Shown: positions 22,526 to 34,006, counted from the first letter of the stretch. The stretch: 64,000 nucleotides of DNA from Arthrobacter sp. Hiyo8 (GCA_001549895.1 AP014719.1:496001-560000); one strand, 5' to 3'. A program made the numbers and translations. Notes: generated by a model from the letters alone, not told the origin.

Positions 22526-23933
22526 TCGAACTCGGCACTGAGACGGCCGTCCAGGAACCACAGCGCATTCGCGGTCTTGAGATGCCGTGGAACAGGGTCA
22601 TGGGCAGCACCGAGGGACCCGCAAGCGCCGCCCGCGCATTGGGCCCCTGGCATCCGCAGGAGTTCTTGGCCGAATGCGTCGAGACCGTTCCCGAGGTGGC
22701 GGCATGATGACCTTCGTGTTTCGCCGCTGCGATGGTGCGCCGCTGGCGTTCCGTCCGGGCCAGTACGTGAACGTCGCCTTTCCCGTGAAGGGCGCGGACC
22801 AGGACGCGGTGGACCGCAGCTACTCGCTGTCCAGTTCGCCCACCAAGCCGTGGACCTTCGACATCACAGTCAAATGCGACCCACGGGACAGGTCTCGCCG
22901 TGGGTGCACCAGAACGTCAAACCCGGCACCGTCCTCGACATGCTCGGACCAGTCGGGGCATTCCACCTGCCCGACGCCGACCGGCGGGCACGGTACCTGT
23001 TCCTGGCCGCCGGCGCTGGCATCACCCCCATCATGTCGATGGTGCGGACCATCCACTCGCTGCCCGGACAAGCCGATGTCGTGGTGCTCTACCACGGGGC
23101 GGCGGCCGGAGACTTTGCCTTCCACCAGGAGCTGGCCTACATCGCCTCCGTGGACTCGCGGGTCAAGGTCTTCTACTCCCTGGGCGACCGCAGCAAACCC
23201 GAGGGCTGGGAAGGCTCACCGGAAGGCTGACGGCGGCCATGCTCGACGAGGTGGCTCCCGACGCCAACGGCCGCCAAGTCTACGCCTGCGGCCCCGAGGG
23301 TTACCTGAACACAGCCACCGAGCTCCTCAAGAAGGTCGGCGTCGACGACACCTCCATCTACATGGAATTCTTCTCGGGAGATCGCCAGACGCTCCTTGAA
23401 TACCAGGCGGAGCTCGCGTTTGCAGTGGACATTGCGGAGGAAATAGCCGAGGAAATAGCCGATTCCGCCGAGGACTACTACGAAAGCCAGCCCACCGCGT
23501 TCGGGCTCTACGAGCCGGGCTACGACGCCGATGGAACCCTGCAGGCCACGGGCCTGCCGCTGGAAACCGTCGACCCTGACGTTCCCGGTCCCGAAGCCCC
23601 CGACGGCAGTCCGGACGTGGGACCGCAGGCCGGGTCCTCCGATGCTCGAGCTTCGACACGGTCGGAACGGGAAGCCTCACCCTGTCCTTCATGCGCACCG
23701 GCATTAACGTGCGCATCGACCCCTCCGAACACATCCTCGAGGTGGCGCAGCGTGCCGGCGTCAGGATCGGAGCGAACTGCAAAGAGGGCATGTGCGGCTC
23801 CTGCAAGGTCGTCAAGCTCTCCGGGGAGGTCGACATGAACCACCAGGGCGGGATTCGGGCACGGGAAATCGAGGCAGGCAAGTTCCTGCCCTGCTGCTCC
23901 ACAGCACGAACCGATTTGGTGATCGATGCCTAG
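22522..23933 (+). CDS. gbcB: Glycine betaine monooxygenase reductase (four frame breaks)
   Basis: GbcB passes electrons from NAD(P)H through FAD and a [2Fe-2S] centre to GbcA. The repaired protein is about 471 aa. The FAD domain has DRSYSLSSSP, the NAD domain has LAAGAGITPIMSM and YACGPEGYL, and the C-terminal plant-type ferredoxin has CKEGMCGSCK with a later CC ligand. Between NAD and ferredoxin domains lies an unusually long acidic Pro/Gly/Ser-rich linker of about 80 residues, which makes the chain about 100 residues longer than Pseudomonas GbcB. Missing bases lie near 22700, 22880, 23222 and 23660. Confidence 0.92.
23437..23460 (+). repeat. 12-base tandem duplication in the gbcB linker
   Basis: GAGGAAATAGCC is repeated twice head to tail and encodes EEIAEEIA at the start of the acidic linker of GbcB. 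Confidence 0.8.
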
Positions 23934-23973
23934 CAGCTTCCAGCTGCCGGACCTCACGGAAGACCCGGCGCTC

Positions 23974-24402
23974 CTAGGGGCCAGTTCGCCCGCCCGCGTC
24001 CACCCGAGGGCCTCGTACCGGTCCGCCGCCGCGGCGTCCACGGGCGCATAGACGACATCCGCGCCTTCGACGAACGCTTCCTCCGCCAGGCGGGCCAGAA
24101 TCACAGCCTCGTGATCGAGCGCCACAGAGTCGCCGTCCACTGCGCGCACCGGGCCCACCACAGCGAAACCATCGCCGAAAGCCACCCGGCCCGCGCCAGA
24201 GGGCGGTCGAAGCGGGTCAACTCCACGACGTCGTAATCCTCCAAGGGCGCCTCGAACACCCCGAACTCGGACTCCAGCGGCAGCGCGCTGTTGACCTCGC
24301 CCGGCGGGCGGTCATCAGGACGCCGGCGGGAAGTGTTTCCTCGCCTGCATTGAGCCGCGCCCATAGGGGCTGCCAGTCGTGTGTCGTTTCCGGTGCGCTC
24401 AT
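23974..24402 (-). CDS. Probable GNAT acetyltransferase (three frame breaks)
   Basis: The repaired 143-aa product runs from MSAPETTHDWQ to a stop at 23974-23976. The middle has strand-like FGVFEAPLEDYDVVELTR. The end reads ADRYEALGWTRAGELAP, the classic last-strand motif of GNAT N-acetyltransferases. Single bases appear missing near 24305, 24180 and 23978. It is convergent with gbcB. The substrate is unknown, and the N-terminal assignment rests on joined fragments. Confidence 0.5.
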
Positions 24403-24463
24403 GCACCAACCCTATCGTCGTCCCTGACTGCCGGTACATGCGGAATAGCTTGGCTTTCCGGGT

Positions 24464-25444
24464 TTACCAGCGTGAATGGACCATCTCGCGGAAGTACGTG
24501 TTGTAGATTTCCCTGACGCTGTTCTCGAAGTCCGGACCCAGGTGGTCCAGTATCTGGATGGAGGCGGCGTTGGAGCGGCTTGTTCGGGGCTTCGGGCACC
24601 TGGTATGACGGTGCTGACGCCGTCTTGTGCCGCGATCCAGGCGATGGCCGCTTGGGCTGTAGTTGCTCCGGACGGGACAAGCTTTTTGAATTCGTCCACC
24701 GCTTTGAGGCCTTGTTCAAAGTCAACTCCGGAGAAGGTCTCTCCGGCGTCGAATGCTGCACCGTTCCGGTTGTATTTCCGGTGGTCATTTTCGGCAAAGA
24801 CTGTGTCCTTGGAATACTTGCCCGAGAGCAGGCCGGAGGCCAGAGGGACCCTGGCGATGATGCCGACTCCGGCGTTCTTCGCCGCAGGCAGGACGCCCTC
24901 CAAGGGTTTGAGTCGGAAGGCGTTCAGAATGATCTGGACGGTGGCCGTGCCGTGTTTGATGGCTTCGAGTGCTTCATCGGTCCGCTCGACGCTGACGCCG
25001 TAGTCCTTGATTGCGCCTTCACTGACGAGTGTCTCCAGCGCATCGTAGACTTCCGGCCGGCTGCAGACAGGGGTCGGTGGGCAGTGCAACTGCACCAGGT
25101 CCAGGCAATCCATCCGGAGGTTCCGCCGGGAACGGTCGACCCACTGCCGGAAGTTGGCCAGTGTGTAGTTCTCCGGTTTCTGTTCCAGGCGCCGCCCGAT
25201 TTTGGTGGCTACCGTGATCTCCAGTCCGGGTTGGCAGCGAGGTACGCCCTATGGTTTGCTCGCTCCGCCCGTCGCCGTACACATCGGCGGTATCGAAGAA
25301 GGTCACCCCGGAATCCACTGCGGCTTCCAGGATGTCGTTGGCTTCCTTCGGGTCCACGTTGCCCCAGTCTGCACCGAGCTGCCATGTGCCCAGCCCCACA
25401 ACGGAGACGGACCGCCCCGTCTTGCCCAATACTCGCTGCTTCAT
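24464..25444 (-). CDS. Aldo/keto reductase (three frame breaks)
   Basis: This is an NADPH-dependent TIM-barrel oxidoreductase, 327 aa after repair. The N-terminus MKQRVLGKTGRSVSVVGLGTWQLG, shortened here to its start, and the FFDTADVYGDGRSE motif (catalytic Asp and Tyr) are typical. EITVATKIG carries the catalytic lysine region, and VQLHCPP the histidine. The barrel ends with a NADP-binding IPGARSPEQA segment. Bases are missing near 25200, 25190 and 24588. It is a stand-alone gene next to the polysaccharide locus, and the substrate cannot be inferred. Confidence 0.9.
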
Positions 25445-25741
25445 CCTTCGACTATAACCACGGCACAACAGCCCCGTCCGCATGGAGGGGGGCCAGTTGA
25501 TCCTAGGACCGGAAGGGCCAGCCACGCCTGGTCAAAAGATGCTGCCGGACGATCTCGGGCTCTCCCGATTCCTCACCCGCCACCTGGGAAGCATAAGCAC
25601 CAAGTGGCAGGGGACGGCCGGACGCCCCCGTCACACAGCTCAGGTGATGATGACGTTCTGGATGCTCTTTCCAGGTTTTTGAGGTCGACCACGCCGACCA
25701 TCGCGTCCAAGTGTCGCAGCGGCACGGTGGCCCATGTTCGG
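25445..25741. other. 297-base gap with no gene seen
   Basis: No coding frame, strong hairpin or clear promoter motif is evident between the aldo/keto reductase start and the polysaccharide lyase stop. It presumably holds the reductase promoter. Confidence 0.4.
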
Positions 25742-28118
25742 TTAGCGGCGGAGTTTGACGGTCTGCGTCTGGCCGCCGAGTCCGGCAGTGTCGAGCGTGA
25801 GGGTTGAGCGGCCCTCGGCATCAGCGCCGAGGGCCGCCCGGAGCCTTCCAGCACTGTGGACCATGTTCCTTCGGGCAGCGTCAATGTGATGCGGGATGCT
25901 TTCTGCGTGGGCTCGCTGACCGCCAGACTGAGCACATTTCCGTGCCTGGAGTAGACAACGCACGCGGGACCCGAGGCACCAAGGTCCCCCGCTGTTCCGG
26001 CCTTCCAAAAGGTTGCCGCCGTAGTCTTCTCGCTCTTGAACTCCACGGACTGGGCGGTGGCATCGTTCCGGATCACCGTGTGGTTGTTGCCTTGTGCGAT
26101 CTGCCTGATTTGGGCGACCGATGCGCCTGGAGCCACCACGTAGGCGTAGCTGCCCGGTGTATCGCCTGCGCCGTGGTCAATGTAGACGGTGGCGAAGTTG
26201 CGCTGCTGGACGGTGGTGCTGCCGGCAAGGAGATTGACCGCCGACCAGCTTCCGGAGCGGCTTTCGCGGAGGACCGTGAGCGGTGAGGCGTCGAGGACGG
26301 CGTAGCCGCCGAACCCTTCCAAATGGATCCATCGATCGTCATCAAGAACCACTGCGCTGCCGGCCGATTCGGCGATGCTGCCCGACGCCGTCGTGAGGGC
26401 GTTGTTTCCTTCGTGAAGATTGCGGTGGTCCACAATGCTCTCCACGCGGGCGCCGCTCCTGGTGCTGATGTCGGCGCCGAGGCATACCGCCAGGTCCCGC
26501 TGATGAACCAGGACTTCCTGGCCGACAAGCCGGTGCCACCGGGCCCACAAGATGCTGCCCGACGGCGGCCACCTCGCCCAGGGCCGCGGAGCCCGTCCAC
26601 TCGTTTGCAGGGCGGGCTGCACCCCATTCGCCCTCCACCTTGTCCGGCAAGGGCGTGGTGTCCACGGTGGTGCCGGGCAGCCGGTTGTAGTTGGCGGTGG
26701 CCCAATAGGCGTCGTCGTATTGGCCCAGGTCGGCCGTATAGAAATGTGTCATGCCGGAACCCGTGTGGTACCCGCGGTTGTTTTCGCCGTTGCCGCATTC
26801 GTACCAGGCAATGCGGTTACTTGACATGGATAAGGACAGTGCCCAGCCGCTCCCCGGTGGATGGTACGGTCCATGGCAGGGAAGAGCCGGTGCCCCGCGG
26901 TCTCCGCGGCTGGCGCGATACCGCTGGCCTGGAGTTCCTTGACAAGGGCAGTTCTTGGCACGCTGGCCCCTGCAAGAATCGGGCGGCAGGTGTTGCGGGT
27001 GATCCATCCGGCGCACAGGCCCCGCCATCTTCCAGCGGTAGCGGGATCCATGGCGCGTGCCAGGAGGAGAATGGCTTCGATCGCGGAAGCCCCGAGGTCG
27101 TAGCCGGTGTTGGCCTCTCGGCTGATTGAGCGGCCACGCACGGCATCCGCCATGGCTCCGTTGATGATGAACGGCGCGTACGAACCCTCGACTGCGTCGA
27201 GGAAGATGCTGCGGCTTGGATCGGAGATTTCAGAGGCCGTGCCGCCAAGGAGCGCGAACAGCTTGGACAATCCAGTGAGCAGCACTACCCCGTACGAACC
27301 TGTGTATGCGGTGGTGCTGTGCTGGATGAAGGAGCCGTCCCTGAAGAATCCGTCTCCGCTAATGACGTATTGCCACACTTGGCTCAGTCCCGTGATGGCG
27401 TGCTGAAGCTTTGCGGTATCTTCCCCGGCCAAGGAGCGGATGATGATTGCTTGGCTGAGGTCGACGCGGTTGGCTCCCACGGACGTGACCTTGGCTCTTG
27501 GTGCCATGAACTGCTGCCACGGGTCTGGCACGAAGTGGTCGATGGCTGCGCAGTTGGCAGCGATCTCGGCGGCGGTCAGTTCGCCGTGAATCAGGACCAA
27601 TGTATCGGCCAAGGCCCTTGTCACACCGATTTCCCAGTTCCACCAGTTCCCGGATTCTACTTTCGTATCGTTGTAGGCAACGGCATGCGCGTCCGCCAGC
27701 CCCGCTTTGATGTCTGCAAGCACGGAAGCATCCCCGAACACTGTGGCAGTGGGGGTCGCCCAAGCGATGGCGAGCTGCTGCAGACGCGCTGGTAGGTGGA
27801 AGCAATGTGGACGTCGTTGGCGAGCGACAGGTCGGTGAAGACCGAGGTACGGCCTGCCGCGCGGTTGACCTTGGCCAGCGAGGCGGCGGCCTTGTTGTTC
27901 AGCGCAGTGATAGCCGTGGCGAAGTCTGGATCACCCGCCTGGATCACCGTGCGGCCGGTGATCTGGTCCACCCAGCGGGTCCGCAGCGCGGCGAAGTCCG
28001 CGGCGCTCGGCACTGATGCCGCCCAGGAATTTTGGGCAAACATCGAGCTGACAACGGCTGCAAGGGATAGCGTGCCTGCGGTCTGGAGAACCGTTCGGCG
28101 TGAGATCTGTGGTGACAC
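25742..28118 (-). CDS. Family 8 polysaccharide lyase, Tat-exported (five frame breaks)
   Basis: PL8 enzymes cleave uronic-acid polymers (hyaluronate, chondroitin, xanthan) by beta-elimination. The repaired 793-aa chain starts with a twin-arginine signal ([10 protein letters not shown], hydrophobic stretch, then AASV). The alpha/alpha-toroid domain has [11 protein letters not shown], the catalytic-type [17 protein letters not shown] and [24 protein letters not shown] and later beta-sandwich domains follow. The GTG at 28118 is preceded by AGGAG. Breaks lie near 27740, 26900, 26560 (two) and 25830. It is the first enzyme of a carbohydrate locus with an ABC importer. The exact polymer cannot be told from sequence. 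Confidence 0.93.
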
Positions 28119-28197
28119 GGAGTTGCTCCTAAGCAGGTGTGGTGGACGTGCCAAAGGCGCCCTGGACGCCGAGGCACAAAATGGACGGACTTGAGAA

Positions 28198-29198
28198 CTA
28201 GGCGGTGATGCCGAGATCTTCGGCGCGGACGCGAAACGAGAGGGGGCGCCCGGGAAAGCCGGAGGGCTTCCTGGACGGTGCTGGCTGCCATGCGTTCCAG
28301 TTCGTTGCCCAGGGAACCGGCGATGTGCGGGGTCAGCAGGACATTTGGGTGCGCGTAGAAGCCGGAGTCCGCTGGCAGGACCCAAGGGGTGGTGACATCC
28401 AACACGGCATAGATATCACCGCGCTCCACCCGCGCCAGCAAGGCGCCTTGGTCGACGAGGTCACCCCTAGAGGTGTTGATGAACGTGGCTCCGGGGCGGA
28501 GCCCTTCGATCCGGCCGGCGTCGATGAGGTTCTTGGTGGAGGGGAGCGACGGCGCGTGGAGGGACACGACGTCGCTGCTCGCCACGAGCTCGTCCAAGGT
28601 GACGAGCTCGACGCCGATCGCGGCCGCCTCGGCGGCGTCGAGGTAGGGGTCGGCCACCACGACGTCAAGCTCGTACGGAGCGAGCAGGCGGATGACATGG
28701 CGCCCGATCTTGGAAGCACCGATGATCCCGACGCGCTTGCGGTAGTTTCCCATGTCAGGGAAGAGCCGTTCGGGCTGGATCTCCGCGCGGGCGGTATGCA
28801 GGCGCGGGCGATCTGAAGGACGCGCTTGTTGGCCAGGATAATCATGGCCACGGTGTATTCGGCGACCGGGATGGCGTTGGCATCCGCGGCAGAGCTGACC
28901 TGGACGCCGCGTTCCCAGCAGGCGTCCGCAACGTGGTGTTTCACGCTCCCGGCCGCGTGCAGGACGTAGCGCAGGCGCGGTGCCGCATCCAGGACGGCGT
29001 CGTCAATCATGGGCAGCCCCAGCCCGTGATGAGGATGTCGGCCTCCGCGAGCAGCGCCTTGCCTTCGGGTGCGTGGAAGTCCTGGATGGGCTCAAGGCTC
29101 AGGAGGTTCAGTTCAGGGTCGAGGGTGTCGAGGCTGCGTTCCGGGAACAGGGCCCGGGCGGTGTGGGCCGGCATGGCCAAGGCAACGTTGAGGGTCAC
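28198..29198 (-). CDS. D-2-hydroxyacid dehydrogenase (frame breaks)
   Basis: This NAD-dependent dehydrogenase of the D-2-hydroxyacid family is 334 aa after repair. The Rossmann motif appears as GIIGASKIGRHVIRLL, and the catalytic region has TFINTSRGDLVDQGALL and LLTPHIAGSLGNE (catalytic histidine). The GTG start at 29198 overlaps the stop of the upstream permease gene. Bases are missing near 29010, 28770 and 28260 (two). It probably interconverts a keto and hydroxy acid derived from the imported sugar acid, an inference from its place in the operon. Confidence 0.9.
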
Positions 29199-30102
29199 TT
29201 GACGCTCCCTGCCGTCAAGCCGGACTTCCAGAATCGCTGCAGCATGATGAACGCGAGAAGCAGCGGCACGATGGACAGAAGGGACCCAGTGATCACCAGG
29301 GGTGTGAATTCCGGCTGCGGTACGGCGTAGCCCTGCCAGATGGAAATCCCGACGCTGACCGGGAGCAGTTGCTGGTCCTGGAGCATCACCAACGGAAGCA
29401 TGAAGTTGTTCCAGACGCCGACAAACTGGAACAGGGCGATCGTGACGTATCCGGGGAGCATCATGGGCAGGCCGAGTGAGAAGAAGGATCGGATGGCTCC
29501 GGCCCCATCCACACGCGCGGCTTCGAGCGTTTCGGCCGGGACGTAGGCCGCGGAGTAAACCCGGGCCAGGTAGACACCGAAAGGGTTGCAGAGCACGGGG
29601 ATGAGGACGGCCCAGATGGTGTTGGTGATCCCGAAGACCGATGCCAGCAGATACATGGGCAGGACGGTGGCGGTGTTCGGGATGAGGACGCCCACCAGGA
29701 CGATACCGAAGAAGGAGTCCTTGCCGCGGAACTGGAACTTGTCGAACGCATACCCGGCCATGACCGAGATGAGCCCGCCAAAGACGGCTCCGAAAGCCGC
29801 GTAGAACATGGAGTTCGCCATCCACCGGAGGAACACGCCGCCGTCTTGGCTCAGGACCGCGACGACGTTGTCAAAAAAGGCCGGGTGCCCGAAAGCGTAG
29901 GCCGCCGTTCCGTAGAGGTCCGCGGTGCTTTTGGTGGAGGCGAAGAAGAGCCACAGCACCGGAAGCACCATGTAGGCGGAACCGAGGATCAGGAGTGCGT
30001 TCACGGTGAAGGTGCTGGCGAACCCGACTCGGGCGGCCCGGCGTCGTTTCAAAGGTGAAGGCGCAAGCGCAGTTCGGGCCGGGGGAAGGTGGTGGCGCTC
30101 AT
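29195..30102 (-). CDS. Carbohydrate ABC permease, MalG type (one frame break)
   Basis: This is an inner-membrane permease of a CUT1 importer, 302 aa, with six predicted helices and the EAA loop TLEAARVDGAGAIRSFFSL. The ATG at 30102 overlaps the stop of the preceding permease gene (ATGA) and begins MSATTFPRPEL. One base is missing near 30055, just before KRRRAARVGF. Without that repair only a poor TTG at 30052 would serve as start. Confidence 0.93.
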
Positions 30103-31061
30103 GCTTTGTTCATCCTTGAGCTGAAGCGGGTGACGGCCCAGGACAGCACGGCGGCCATGAGCGCAATGATGATGGAGGCGGCCGCGGCCTGGTTGAGGTT
30201 GTGCCGATTGAAGGCCGCGTCGTAGGCCCACATGTTCGGAACCCATGTGCTGGTGACGGACGCCGTGGCCTTGGAGATGATGGAGGGTTCGGTGAACAGC
30301 TGCAGCGTGCCGATCACGGTGAAGAGCATGATGACGCTGAGTGCGGGCAGGATCAGCGGCAGCTTGATGCTGAGGGCCGCACGGATTTCCCCGGCTCCGT
30401 CAACACGAGCGGCCTCGAGGACTTCCCGCGGAACCGCCTGCAGCGCCGTGAAGAGCACGATCACGTTGTAGCCCGTCCATTCCCACACGGCGATGTTCAC
30501 GATCGACGGCAGGATCAGGTGGGCGTCCAGGAAGTTCAGCGAAATGCCGCCGGTTTGGAGGACGGAGACGATGGGACTGACTCCCGGCGTGTACAGATAG
30601 GCCCAGATGAGCGCGGCGATGACGCCCGGAACGGCATGCGGCAGGAAGACAAGGAGTTGGAACAGTTTCCGGGCACGTGCGACGGCGGCATCCAGTAGGA
30701 GCGCGAACGCCAAGGCGCCGCCCACCATGCATGGAATGTACATAGCGCAGTACAGCGCGAGGCGGCCGATGCCGCCCACGAAGGCCTCGGATTGCAGGAC
30801 CTGCAGGTAGTTCTCGAGGCCGACGAACGCGGTCTTCGCCTCGCCGAAGCCCAGGCCGGATTTCTGCTGAGCGAAGAAGCTCAACACGATCGAATAGATG
30901 ACGGGTGCCACCATCGCCAAGGCGAAGACGGCAAAGAACGGGGTAAGGAACAGGGCGGCGGTGCGGCCGCCGGTTCCGGAAAGGCCGCGTGGCTTGCGGA
31001 TGGTTGAAGCGGGGGCGGCGGCAACTCGGCTGGCGGGCTTCGTAGGTGCTTGATTGACCAT
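30099..31061 (-). CDS. Carbohydrate ABC permease, MalF type
   Basis: This partner permease of the CUT1 importer is an intact 320-aa protein with six helices. Its EAA loop reads VLEAARVDGAGEIRAALSI. I chose the ATG at 31061 because AGGAGATTCAA precedes it; an in-frame upstream ATG at 31094 has no ribosome site. It follows the substrate-binding protein gene. No ATPase gene is present, so a shared MsmK-type ATPase encoded elsewhere is expected. Confidence 0.94.
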   Translation of the reverse strand: MVNQAPTKPASRVAAAPASTIRKPRGLSGTGGRTAALFLTPFFAVFALAMVAPVIYSIVLSFFAQQKSGLGFGEAKTAFVGLENYLQVLQSEAFVGGIGRLALYCAMYIPCMVGGALAFALLLDAAVARARKLFQLLVFLPHAVPGVIAALIWAYLYTPGVSPIVSVLQTGGISLNFLDAHLILPSIVNIAVWEWTGYNVIVLFTALQAVPREVLEAARVDGAGEIRAALSIKLPLILPALSVIMLFTVIGTLQLFTEPSIISKATASVTSTWVPNMWAYDAAFNRHNLNQAAAASIIIALMAAVLSWAVTRFSSRMNKA

Positions 31062-31116
31062 TTGAATCTCCTCGCTGGCGGGGTGGCTTGCCATGAAGCC
31101 ACCCCGCCGGGCGGGC

Positions 31117-32423
31117 CTACTCCTTGACGGAGAGGCCGTTCTGCTTGAGTCCGCCCACCGTGGCAGTCTGCGCGGTTTCGATGCCCTGCTTGACGGTGCC
31201 GCCGGTGGTCAGCTTGCCGAAAGCATCCTTCATGGCGGTGTTGGTGAGGTCCCAGTTCGGTCCCCACTGCCAGCCGCTCCTGACGGAGGCGAAGGCCTTG
31301 TCGAAGACGGCGTAGATGTCGTTGCCGAAGTAGCTCGCGTCGAACGCGCCCTTCGCCACTGGAGTCAGTCCTGGAAACGCCAGGTAGGCCGAGCCGGCAC
31401 TGCCGCGGGCCTTGACGGCGTCGGGGTTGGTGGTGAGGAACTCGATGAACTTAGCTGCAGCGGCGGGGTTCTTGCTACCCTTGGGGATGTTGAAGCTGGA
31501 ACCGCCCAGGAAACCGTTCGAGGGATTGCCCCAGTTCGGCACCTCGGCCGCAATCCACTGGCCGGCCTGGTTGTTTGCTTTCGTACGCGACTGCAGGCCA
31601 GGGGCACTCCAGCTCGCGCCGAGGACACCGACAACGGTGCTGCTGGCCAGATCGGCGGACCATTCGTCGCTGAAGGACTGTTCGACCTTGACGATCTTCT
31701 CGTCGATCAACTTCTGCCAGTAGTTGGCCACCTTCTGCGTGGCCTCATCCTTGACGCCGATCTTCCAGGTGTCGCCCTCGGTTGAGAACCACTTGGCACC
31801 GGCCTGCCAGGCCAGGCCCGCGGTGACGACCGGATCGTTCGGGTAGAAGCTGGCGAGGTAGGCGTTCGGCGCCACTGCCTTGACCCTCTGGCCGGCCTTC
31901 TCGAAATCATCCCAGGTCTTTGGAACCTCAACGCCTGCCTTTTCCAGCAGGTCCTTGCGGTACCACATGACCATCGGGGTGGTGTCGTAGGGAAGGGCGT
32001 AGGTCTTCCCGCCGAGTTGCACCAGTCCGCGGGCTTGGTCCGAGAGCTTGTCCAGCGTTGCGGACTTGTCGATCAGTCCGTCCAGCGGCTGGAGCTGACC
32101 GTTGCTGACGAACTGGGCCAGCTGCGGGTATTCGATGGTGGCCACGTCGGGACCGTTGCCCGCCGTGATGGCAGTGGACAGCTTGGCGTAACCCCCGCTG
32201 GCGCCGTTGGGGACGGTTTCGAAGTTGACCTTGATCTTGTTCTGGCTTGCGTTGAACGCTGCGGCGACCTTGTCCATCCCGGCGAGCGAGGACCAGAACG
32301 TGATGGTGCCGGTGGGTTCTTGAGCCGGGGTCGGGGTTGCGGAGGGGTTGTCCCGCAGGCCGTGATGAGGGCGGCACTGGCCACGAGGCTGGCCGCTCCG
32401 AGCAGAAGCTGGCGACGCTTCAT
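31117..32423 (-). CDS. Sugar-binding lipoprotein of the CUT1 importer (one frame break)
   Basis: This extracellular binding protein (435 aa) starts MKRRQLLLGAASLVASAAL and has the lipobox ITAC. The mature part has the family 1 solute-binding fold: ITFWSSLAGMDKVAAAFN, YALPYDTTPMVMWYRKDL and SSFNIPKGSKNPAAAAKFIEFL. One base is missing near 32345 in a run of C on the coding strand. Its start is close to a direct-repeat operator candidate. The ligand is presumably an oligosaccharide or sugar acid released by the adjacent lyase. Confidence 0.94.
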
Positions 32424-32519
32424 TCTGTTCTCCTTTGAAGTTCACGATGCGAAGTCGTGGTGTGCCTTGAAGCACTTAACTCCCAGTGAAACGGTCAGCG
32501 AGTAAACATATCAACGGAA

Positions 32520-32535
32520 TGAACAGAATTGAACA
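32520..32535. promoter_or_regulatory. TGAACA direct repeat, operator candidate
   Basis: Two TGAACA hexamers start 10 bases apart, one helical turn, in front of the binding-protein gene. The same half-site occurs in the palindrome in front of the adjacent regulator gene (33779). Confidence 0.45.
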
Positions 32536-32567
32536 CTAGAACCGGAGTGAAGTTGTCTTGGCTTCCG

Positions 32568-33743
32568 TCATTCGGCGGCCCCGACGTGAAGAGCCTGGCT
32601 CTGGGTGGAATCCCGGATATTGAGGCTGGGAGAGAGGCTCAGTCGCTGCAGCGCCGACACGCCCCGTCGCTGGGCTCCGATCCGGTTCAGGCACATCAGC
32701 AGCGCTTCGTGGCCGACGTCGTATTTTGGCGGTGCCACGGCGGTGAGGGGAACGGTACCCAGCGCCGCGATTTCGTCGTCGTACGCGATGATAGCCAAGT
32801 CCCCGGGGATGCGGACGCGGCGATCCTGGCAGGCGCTGGCGAACTGCAGCGCGTCCTCATCACTGTGCACGATCGCAGCGGTCACGTGCGACTCGGCGCA
32901 CCAGTCGAGAATCCCTTCCACCACCAGGCGGTGCGCCTGTGGATCGTTCAGCGCACGCGAGACGGGGCGCACCATGGTGGAGTCCTGCGGGGTCCCGGCC
33001 CGCCGCATGGCGAGGTGGTAGCCCTCGATGACCTGGGAGGCAGTGGGAGTCTTCTCCCGGACGCACAAGGCAATCCTTCTGTGGCCGAGGGACAGGAGAT
33101 GGTTGACCGCGATCTCCGCCCCGCGCACATGGTCGCTGCGTACGGATTCCAGGCGGCACTCTTCAGAAATGTCGTCGATGGAGCGTTCGACGACGACAAC
33201 CGGCACCGCCGTCTCAGCCAGCAAGGCCAGGGTTTCAGTTCCGGCCAAGGAAACCTCACTGGGCGTAACCAGGATGCCGTCAACGCCGTGTTCAAACAGA
33301 CGGCGAAGCTGGCGCCGTTCCTCGGCCCCGGAGTAGTTGGAAACCCCCAGCACCAGCCGAACTCCCGCTTCCTGGGCGGCCGCCTCCGCGCCCCGGATAA
33401 CCCCGGGAAAATAGTACGACGCGGACGGGACGATCATGCCGACCGTCGCCAGCGGGCGGCTCCCGCCCGGCCGCCCTGACAACAGAGGAACGCTGCCGGG
33501 ACCCGATGGTCCCCTGGGGTTCATGCCGGTCGCGCGACGCCGGCCGCTTTCAATGGCGGACCCGGCGACAGGGACGGCACCACCTCGGACGCGTTGCAGG
33601 AGCCCCTGCTCCGCGAGAGCTGCCAAGTCACGACGGACCGTCATCCCGGACGTTCCCATTCTTGCCGCGAAATCCTCAACGCTGAGGGAGCCGTGAAAAG
33701 CCAACTCCTTCAGAATCTGCAGGTGCCGGTCCTCGGGGAGCAT
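32568..33743 (-). CDS. Hybrid regulator: DeoR helix-turn-helix with LacI sugar-binding domain
   Basis: The intact 391-aa protein joins a DeoR-type winged helix (residues 1-56; SVEDFAARMGTSGMTVRRDL and LLQRVRGGAV) to a LacI-type periplasmic-binding-protein domain (about residues 95-360; VGMIVPSASYYFPGVIRGAE, LGHRRIALCV, AIIAYDDEIAALG). It lies 144 bases upstream of the importer operon, in the same direction, so it probably represses it and releases on sugar binding. The proximal operator candidates carry TGAACA/TGTTCA half-sites. Confidence 0.92.
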   Translation of the reverse strand: MLPEDRHLQILKELAFHGSLSVEDFAARMGTSGMTVRRDLAALAEQGLLQRVRGGAVPVAGSAIESGRRRATGMNPRGPSGPGSVPLLSGRPGGSRPLATVGMIVPSASYYFPGVIRGAEAAAQEAGVRLVLGVSNYSGAEERRQLRRLFEHGVDGILVTPSEVSLAGTETLALLAETAVPVVVVERSIDDISEECRLESVRSDHVRGAEIAVNHLLSLGHRRIALCVREKTPTASQVIEGYHLAMRRAGTPQDSTMVRPVSRALNDPQAHRLVVEGILDWCAESHVTAAIVHSDEDALQFASACQDRRVRIPGDLAIIAYDDEIAALGTVPLTAVAPPKYDVGHEALLMCLNRIGAQRRGVSALQRLSLSPSLNIRDSTQSQALHVGAAE

Positions 33744-33778
33744 GAGAGCCTCCGATCAAGTTCGCTTGTGTTTGATTT

Positions 33779-33791
33779 GTTCATTATGAAC
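33779..33791. promoter_or_regulatory. Palindrome GTTCAT-T-ATGAAC
   Basis: This perfect 13-base palindrome lies 36 bases before the hybrid regulator start. It has the same half-site as the direct repeat at 32520, and a single GTTCA occurs at about 33868. Probable autoregulatory operator. Confidence 0.5.
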
Positions 33792-34006
33792 TAGAGCGGA
33801 CGCTGGCTCCGAAAGTCAAGGCCAGTTGGGCCCGTGATAATTGGCCGCGCAGGAGATGTGCATTGTTGTTCAAATCAGCTACCAATGCTTGACCTCAGGT
33901 TCCTCAGGGACTTCTCCTTGAATCAGCGGACATTCATCGGAGGAGAAGAATTGATAGTGAAGTGGGCGAAAGGCTCGGCGGCGGCCGCCTGGTTGGTGAG
34001 AACTTC

